In this document: piece by piece, positions 7,175 through 11,494 of the stretch
How the letters are laid out: every line of letters begins with the position of its first letter
Numbering within the stretch: the first letter of the stretch is position 1
Assembly (NCBI GenBank): GCA_035623615.1
Contig: DASPTB010000245.1
Span: 1-11,494 of the forward strand
Length of the DNA: 11,494 nt
Source: DASPTB01 sp035623615
GTDB lineage: Bacteria > Actinomycetota > UBA4738
Direction: 5' to 3'
Notes under the pieces: model-generated
The model's database searches: none
What the model saw: the letters and a program-made list of their open reading frames with translations, nothing else
Told to the model about the DNA's origin: nothing
Program-made: the position numbers and the translations under genes

Positions 7175-7582
7175 TCAGCCGGCCTTCGTGCGGTCCAGGC
7201 GGCCACGGAGCCAGGCGACGATGTCGGTCGTCGGGGTGCCGGGCGTGAAGATCTCCTCGATGCCCTGCTGCTTCAGCGTGGGGACGTCCGCGCGCGGGAT
7301 GATGCCGCCGCCGAAGACGACCACGTCGCCGGCCCCCTGCTCTCGCAGGATCTGGACGACGCGCGGGAAGAGCGTCAGGTGGGCCCCCGAGTGGCACGAG
7401 AGGCCGACCGCGTCCGCGTCCTCCTGGATCACCGTTTCCGCGATCTGCTCGGGCGTCTGGTGCAGGCCGGTGTAGATGACTTCGAACCCCGCGTCGCGAA
7501 GGGCGCGGGCGACGATCTTGGCGCCGCGGTCGTGCCCGTCGAGGCCCGGCTTGGCGACCACGATCCGGTACGTCTGGGCCAT
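7175..7582 (-). CDS. B12-binding small subunit of an acyl-CoA mutase (methylmalonyl-CoA mutase type)
   Basis: This 135-residue protein is a free-standing cobalamin-binding domain, matching the C-terminal part of methylmalonyl-CoA mutase. KPGLDGHDRGAK (11-22) contains the base-off B12 motif DxHxxG, with H17 as the lower cobalt ligand. GLSCHSGAHLTLFP (60-73) and FGGGIIP (90-96) form the nucleotide-tail pocket, and PGTPTTDIV closes the fold. Such separate small subunits pair with a separately encoded large catalytic subunit, which is not in this window. The mutase would convert (R)-methylmalonyl-CoA to succinyl-CoA. The 2-hydroxyisobutyryl-CoA mutase small subunit is very similar, so that remains possible. 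The gene lies six bases before sucC, whose enzyme uses succinyl-CoA. No Shine-Dalgarno is visible, and a -10 element sits so close that the mRNA may begin at or next to the ATG. Confidence 0.9.
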   Translation of the reverse strand: MAQTYRIVVAKPGLDGHDRGAKIVARALRDAGFEVIYTGLHQTPEQIAETVIQEDADAVGLSCHSGAHLTLFPRVVQILREQGAGDVVVFGGGIIPRADVPTLKQQGIEEIFTPGTPTTDIVAWLRGRLDRTKAG

Positions 7583-7589
7583 GCGGCTC

Positions 7590-7595
7590 AATATA
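7590..7595 (-). promoter_or_regulatory. -10 element for the mutase subunit-sucCD operon (probably leaderless)
   Basis: The minus strand reads TATATT, five of six to consensus, ending seven bases before the ATG at 7582. Transcription would start at about the first base of the ATG. A weak GGGACA lies 15 bases upstream as a possible -35. It overlaps the opposing -10 element used by the plus-strand gene. Confidence 0.5.
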
Positions 7596-7597
7596 CT
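7592..7597 (+). promoter_or_regulatory. -10 element for the Rieske-like gene (probably leaderless or nearly so)
   Basis: TATACT, five of six to consensus, ends 12 bases before the ATG at 7610. The start of transcription is expected around 7604-7607, leaving a leader of a few bases and no room for a ribosome-binding site. No good -35 is seen. It shares bases 7592-7595 with the minus-strand element. Confidence 0.45.
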
Positions 7598-7609
7598 CGG
7601 CGCCCGACG

Positions 7610-8116
7610 ATGTCCCCGCGTCGCACCCGCTTCCGCCCTCCCGGACTCAAGCCCTGGACCAGGATCGGCACCCTCGGGCCTTTTCGCGGCCGCCTCGGGC
7701 TGTCGTGGTTCGTCGCGGCTCTCCTGGTGGGCATCGTGATCCTCGGCGCGGGCTTCTACGCCCTCACCCGCTCCCACCCTCCGGGCGGCTCCTTCGTGCC
7801 CGTGGGTGACGCCTCCTCGTTCCACCCCGGCTCGGCGCGCGAGGTCGGCGTCCCCGGCGCGTTCGTCGGGCGCTCGGTGGACGGGCAGCTCGTGGCGGTG
7901 CTCCAGGAGGACGGGTGCACGCTCACGTTCCAGGACGGGCACTACCGGGACTGCCGGGGCGCCGTCTATGAGCTGACCGGCGCCGGCAGCGGCGGGTGCG
8001 GTTCGCTCGACGTGCTTCCCCTCACCGTGTACCGCGGAGCGGTCTACGTCGACCCGGACCACCCGGCCATCAAGAGCCCCGCCCCGGCGCCCTCGAGCGG
8101 CGGGCGCTGCCCCTGA
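7610..8116 (+). CDS. membrane-anchored Rieske-like domain protein without Fe-S ligands
   Basis: The protein has 168 residues: a basic cytoplasmic head (1-30), one transmembrane helix (31-53) and an outer domain of about 100 residues with a Pro/Ser tail. The outer domain follows the Rieske plan: FVPVGDASSFHPG, then a strand ending in LVAVL, two cluster loops, and VLPLTVYRGAVYVD at the end. Aligning by eye, the usual CTHxGC is LQEDGC (98-103) and CPCHG is RDCRG (113-117). All four iron ligands are therefore replaced (L98, E100, R113, R116), while C103 and C115, the positions of the structural disulfide, remain. GAVYELTG takes the place of the usual GSxFDxxTG. Two further cysteines (C130, C167) could also pair. 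It cannot bind a 2Fe-2S cluster as read. The start is supported by the basic head before the helix. The family assignment is inference. Confidence 0.6.
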   Translation: MSPRRTRFRPPGLKPWTRIGTLGPFRGRLGLSWFVAALLVGIVILGAGFYALTRSHPPGGSFVPVGDASSFHPGSAREVGVPGAFVGRSVDGQLVAVLQEDGCTLTFQDGHYRDCRGAVYELTGAGSGGCGSLDVLPLTVYRGAVYVDPDHPAIKSPAPAPSSGGRCP

Positions 8117-8134
8117 CCGGCCACCGATCGGGGC

Positions 8135-10459
8135 TCAGAAAACGATCTTCGCCGTGACGCCCTTGTCGAGGGTCACGTGCATGCGCAGCGTCGTGCCGTT
8201 CACCACCGTCCATCCGGGCGCCGACGAGACATCCGACCCGGGCGGCAGGTGCACCGTGATCGTCATCGTCGCGGGGTGGTACAGGGGCTGCGCGTCGATC
8301 GACAGCTCGTAGACCTTCCCGGCCGAGGTATGCAGGATCGCATCCGGGACGAGGTAGTGGAACGAGACGGTCGCCGGATGGCCGGGGTACGGCGTGACCG
8401 TTTGTGTGTAGACCTCGTGGGTTCCCTCGACATGCTTCACGAAGCCCGTCGGGTGGACGTACTTGACGTAAGTCCGCGGGTTGATGAAGCCGGTGGGGAA
8501 CGCCTTGTAGTTGGGCGTCACCCCCTTGAACTCCGCGCGCCCCGGGACGTACAGGTTCAGCATGGCGACGTTGAGCCCGAAGGGCGTGACGTGGGGGATC
8601 ATTCTCCCCGACTGGCCCTGTCGCGGGATGTCGTCGGAGACCTGAACAGAGTAGTGGGAGTCGATCGTCCCGGACGGCTGCACCGTGACGTCGTAGTTGA
8701 TCGACTGGCGCGTCCAGTAGTCCTGCTTGCCGGTGATCCGCTTGTCGTACGCGAGCGCCAGCGAGTCCCCGTTCGTGACCGTCAGGGCGCCGCTCCACCC
8801 GAGGTCCTTGATGAGCGACTCCTCCTTCGGGTCGGCCGCCCACACCTGCATGTGCCGTCCGGGAATCGTCCCCTCCAGCTCGTTGGCCAGCTTGAACGGG
8901 TTCTTCGGATGCTCCAGCACCTTGAAGGCGGCCGCCACCAGCTGCCCGGGAAGCGCCTCCTGATCCGCGCGCGGCAGCGAGAACTGGTCGTGCGAGACGA
9001 GGGAGACCACGTTGTCGGCACTCACGCGCACCGGGTACGCGGGGATCCGAAGCTGACCCTGTCCCTGCAACATGGCCTGGATCGCGCGAGGGTCGAATGC
9101 CAGCGCGCCGTCGACGTGCAGCCCTGTGATCTTCTGGACCATCCCGGCCCACGTGGACGCCACGATCGGGAAGTCGGGGCCGTAGTTCGCGCTGTTGTTG
9201 ATGAGGAGCTTCGCTCCCGCTGCCTTGACGTACCAGTCGACGGCGGGCGGCGGGTGGAAGCCGGACAGGCCGGAGCGGATGTCGATCTCGTTGATGGGGC
9301 CACCATGCACCAGATGCACCCGCCCGTGATCGAGCTGGATGATCGCATACGCGAGGACGGCGCCGCCGGTCGCCCGCTGGTCGACGGAGTTCTGCAGGGC
9401 GACGAAGTACGTCCTCGTCCCGTTCGCGCCGAGGAACCCCGGCAGAAGCTTCGCGCCCGACAACCCCCGCCGTACGAGCGAGATGGCGTTGTTGGAGTCC
9501 TGGAGGGCACTCTGCTTGAGGGTCGTCAGCTTGGAGGTGAACGGGATCGACGGGATCCGGCGCAGGTCCGCGGCGCCCGCCTCCAGGTTCGTGAGGAGCG
9601 TCTGGATCTGCGGTGTGAGCTTCTCGATGCGATCGACGTCGATCCTTCCGTCGTGGTACAGGGGAATCGACGCGTCGCTCAGGTCTCCCGTCTGAAGCGC
9701 CCGGTCGCCGAGAACTTGGCTCACGAGCTGCTGGAGGACCCCTACGGCCTGAGCGTCCTCGGTGGCGGCGGCGGCCGCCCACGTGGTCGCCTTCACCGGA
9801 GCGCCGATCAGCGGAATGGATCCGACCAGGCGATAGGAGAACCTCGCCTTGGCGACGTCGTCCGCCGCGGCGGATGCCGCGCCCTGGAGATCGTCGAGCT
9901 TGCTCTGGTCGGGGAGCTTCCCATGGACGAGCGTGGCCTTCGCCGCCTGGAACTGCGGGATGGCGCTTTTGATGTCGGTGTAAACGCGGTACGACTGGTA
10001 GTACGCGTCGGCGACGAGCGCCAGGCCCACGACGACCAGAACGACGACCACGAGGCCACCTCTCGTCCGCCACGGGTGCTCGTGCCACGCGCGCTGCCAG
10101 CGCCGAAAGAACGAGACGCGCGGCCGCCCCCCCCGCGACCGGTGCGTACGCCTGCGGCGGTGCCGGCGGTAGCTCGACGGTTTGTGATGGCGCGTCGAGT
10201 GCCTGCGGCGGTCGCCACCCCCGCCCTCCGAGGGCGGCCGGGAATCGGGACGCCGGAACGCCGGCGGCGCCTCGGCGGTCCCTTCCTGGGGACGCTCGGA
10301 GCCCCACAGCACGACCTCCTGCGAAACCCCTCCCTGGGGGCTCCCCCGGCCCGCGTCCTGCGCTCGCCCTGTGCCTTCCGGCGCACCGTCCGAGCGGAAC
10401 GGGTCGTTCGAGAGTTCGCCGGACCGGCCGGCCGTAGCGTCCTCGTCTGGCGGCATCAT
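8135..10459 (-). CDS. membrane-anchored DUF4012 domain protein
   Basis: The protein has 774 residues. A long hydrophilic cytoplasmic head (1-133) ends in a block very rich in Arg and His (83-132), followed by one transmembrane helix (about 135-153) and a large outer domain. FVALQNSVDQRATGG (352-366) matches the signature of DUF4012, where a similar QN-x-RxTGG segment is conserved. PDFPIVASTWAGM (428-440) and DGALAFDP (450-457) also fit that family. The C-terminal part is beta-rich. DUF4012 proteins are common in actinobacteria and often lie near surface-polysaccharide genes, but no function is known, and no such genes are next to it here. I chose the paired ATG at 10459/10456. A TTG at 10594 is in frame and would add 45 residues, but that stretch has poor third-position GC. 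Neither start has a clear ribosome-binding site. The gene converges on the Rieske-like gene with an 18-base gap. Confidence 0.8.
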   Translation of the reverse strand: MMPPDEDATAGRSGELSNDPFRSDGAPEGTGRAQDAGRGSPQGGVSQEVVLWGSERPQEGTAEAPPAFRRPDSRPPSEGGGGDRRRHSTRHHKPSSYRRHRRRRTHRSRGGRPRVSFFRRWQRAWHEHPWRTRGGLVVVVLVVVGLALVADAYYQSYRVYTDIKSAIPQFQAAKATLVHGKLPDQSKLDDLQGAASAAADDVAKARFSYRLVGSIPLIGAPVKATTWAAAAATEDAQAVGVLQQLVSQVLGDRALQTGDLSDASIPLYHDGRIDVDRIEKLTPQIQTLLTNLEAGAADLRRIPSIPFTSKLTTLKQSALQDSNNAISLVRRGLSGAKLLPGFLGANGTRTYFVALQNSVDQRATGGAVLAYAIIQLDHGRVHLVHGGPINEIDIRSGLSGFHPPPAVDWYVKAAGAKLLINNSANYGPDFPIVASTWAGMVQKITGLHVDGALAFDPRAIQAMLQGQGQLRIPAYPVRVSADNVVSLVSHDQFSLPRADQEALPGQLVAAAFKVLEHPKNPFKLANELEGTIPGRHMQVWAADPKEESLIKDLGWSGALTVTNGDSLALAYDKRITGKQDYWTRQSINYDVTVQPSGTIDSHYSVQVSDDIPRQGQSGRMIPHVTPFGLNVAMLNLYVPGRAEFKGVTPNYKAFPTGFINPRTYVKYVHPTGFVKHVEGTHEVYTQTVTPYPGHPATVSFHYLVPDAILHTSAGKVYELSIDAQPLYHPATMTITVHLPPGSDVSSAPGWTVVNGTTLRMHVTLDKGVTAKIVF

Positions 10460-10713
10460 GCGGTTGGGATGTGCTTCGGCGGCGTTGGCATCGTGACCTC
10501 GGGCAGCGCTCCCCGCGACGTCGACTGTACGGCCTCGGGGCCTCGGTCTTGGTAGCCGCGAGCGCTCGGTGCGGTGGACTGCCGAGGTGACCAATCCGTC
10601 TCGCCCAAGGGACGATCAGAACTCTCCGGCGCGAACGGGACAACGATCGAAGACGAACGATAGTCGACGCTACTCAGGATAGCAGCCGTCGTTTCGCTCC
10701 GGGGCAAGCCGCT
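10460..10713 (-). other. intergenic region between the helicase and DUF4012 genes
   Basis: This 254-base stretch is less GC-biased than its neighbours. On the minus strand it contains TATCCT (10681-10676), a weak -10 candidate without a convincing -35. It also has three ATCGT-type hexamers starting near 10661, 10647 and 10616. I see no intrinsic terminator after the helicase gene and no gene of its own, apart from the possible 45-codon extension of the DUF4012 gene. A promoter for DUF4012 is expected here but cannot be placed with confidence. Confidence 0.4.
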
Positions 10714-11494
10714 TTAGTCCGCCGGTTGGTCGACTGTCTGCACCTTGCGCAGCGGCGCGTAGCCCACCAACACCCGCTTCTCGCCGATCCCCTCGAAGAC
10801 GATGGTGGCGATGGCCGCGGTTCCCGTTCCCTGCATCGCGAGGACGACTCCCTCGCCCCATTTGTCGTGCGCCACGGTGTCGCCGACCGCGAGCGCGGGT
10901 GGCTCGCGCAGCGCGGGGCCGGCGCCCGCCGCGGGGACTCCCCCAGCGCCCCGGCCCTCCGGCGCGACCACCCGCACGTACTCCGAGGGGATCTCGCCGA
11001 GGAACCGCGACGGCGGGTTGTAGTTCGACCCGCCGAAGAGCGAGCGGCTCCACGCGTGGGTGAGGTACAGGCGCCGGCGCGCCCGTGTGATCCCGACGTA
11101 GGCGAGGCGGCGCTCCTCCTCGAGCTCGGCCGAGTCGGTCATCGAGCGATAGTGCGGGAAGACCCCGTCCTCCATGCCCGCCATGAAGACCACGTCGAAC
11201 TCGAGGCCCTTGGCGTTGTGCAGCGTCATGAGGGTCACGCCGGGATCGTTCTCTTCGTACTCGTCCTGCTCGCTCACCAGCGACACCTGCTCGAGGAAGT
11301 CGGCCAGGGTTCCTTCGGGGTTGCGGGCCTCGAACTCGGCCGCGACGCCGACCAGCTCCTTGAGGTTCTCGACGCGGCCCGTCGCCTCGATCGTTCGCTC
11401 GGCCTCGAGCTCGGCCACATACCCCGACTCATCGCACGCCGCCTCCACCATCCGTGCCGCCCCGGCGCCGCTCGCGGCCGCCTCGGTCAGGCGG
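10714..11494 (-). CDS. pcrA: ATP-dependent DNA helicase PcrA/UvrD, C-terminal part (5' end outside window)
   Basis: The frame is open to the right edge, giving the last 259 residues of a superfamily 1A helicase that unwinds DNA in nucleotide excision repair and replication or recombination. Helicase motif V is seen as VTLMTLHNAKGLEFDVVF (86-103 of the fragment) and motif VI as ERRLAYVGITRAR (127-139). After a flexible Gly/Pro/Ala linker (about 178-200), the C-terminal domain reads VGDTVAHDKWGEGVV and ends with LVGYAPLRKV. This is the Tudor-like tail of PcrA/UvrD proteins that contacts RNA polymerase. The motif I and II region would lie beyond the edge. PcrA is preferred over RecB or Rep because of the Tudor-like tail and because actinobacteria keep this gene near sucCD. 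It is encoded on the same strand as the DUF4012 gene, with a 254-base gap. Confidence 0.93.
   Translation of the reverse strand, partial: RLTEAAASGAGAARMVEAACDESGYVAELEAERTIEATGRVENLKELVGVAAEFEARNPEGTLADFLEQVSLVSEQDEYEENDPGVTLMTLHNAKGLEFDVVFMAGMEDGVFPHYRSMTDSAELEEERRLAYVGITRARRRLYLTHAWSRSLFGGSNYNPPSRFLGEIPSEYVRVVAPEGRGAGGVPAAGAGPALREPPALAVGDTVAHDKWGEGVVLAMQGTGTAAIATIVFEGIGEKRVLVGYAPLRKVQTVDQPAD

Noticed and set aside
7583..8062. Longer form of the B12-binding protein starting inside the Rieske-like gene
   Set aside because: The extra 160 residues are antisense to a better-supported gene and lack mutase similarity, while the ATG at 7582 begins the domain exactly.
8110..8133. Possible bidirectional terminator between the Rieske-like and DUF4012 genes
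   Set aside because: CCCC and GGGG ends and a CCGATCGG palindrome are present, but the inner bases do not pair into one stem and there is no T-run on either side that fits a terminator.
8177..10555. A plus-strand open frame of nearly 800 codons opposite the DUF4012 gene
   Set aside because: It is antisense to a recognisable domain protein and has the Arg/Val/Asp-rich composition of a GC-driven shadow.

Overview
This is an 11.5-kb piece of a high-GC bacterial chromosome, most likely from the Actinomycetota. The reasons are the strong G/C bias at third codon positions, GTG starts on sucC and sucD, several genes without a Shine-Dalgarno sequence, and the gene order. From memory, Mycobacterium and Streptomyces carry a PcrA/UvrD1-type helicase, then sucC-sucD, then a DUF6350 (PerM-type) membrane protein; the same order is kept here with extra genes inserted. 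The class cannot be fixed from sequence alone. DUF3352, DUF4012 and a free-standing B12-binding mutase subunit hint at a lineage outside the well-studied actinomycetes.

Layout, left to right. Positions 1-861 (+) hold the last codons of an unknown gene, overlapped by four bases by an alpha/beta hydrolase. Positions 851-1495 (-) encode a NarL/FixJ-type response regulator that converges on the hydrolase; no kinase is visible. Positions 1635-7582 (-) are a five-gene block. In transcription order it holds a B12-binding acyl-CoA mutase small subunit, sucC, sucD, a membrane-anchored DUF3352 protein and a DUF6350-like polytopic membrane protein. The first three are packed with gaps of 6 and 1 bases. 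The last two follow after a 77-base gap that contains small hairpins and are 29 bases apart. Divergent from the block, 7610-8116 (+) encodes a small anchored protein whose outer domain looks like a Rieske fold stripped of its Fe-S ligands. Positions 8135-10459 (-) encode a DUF4012 membrane-anchored protein. Positions 10714-11494 (-) are the C-terminal third of a PcrA/UvrD helicase that runs off the right edge.

How the genes fit together. The mutase subunit plus SucCD suggests a route in which methylmalonyl-CoA (or a related acyl-CoA) is rearranged to succinyl-CoA, and SucCD then converts this to succinate with formation of ATP or GTP. The DUF3352, DUF6350-like and DUF4012 proteins and the Rieske-like protein are all predicted to be in or anchored to the membrane, which suggests cell-envelope roles, but their functions are unknown. 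I see no mobile element, CRISPR array, tRNA or rRNA. Most of the window is core chromosome. The most unusual items are the ligand-less Rieske-like protein and the 27-base divergent promoter region that appears to produce two leaderless mRNAs.
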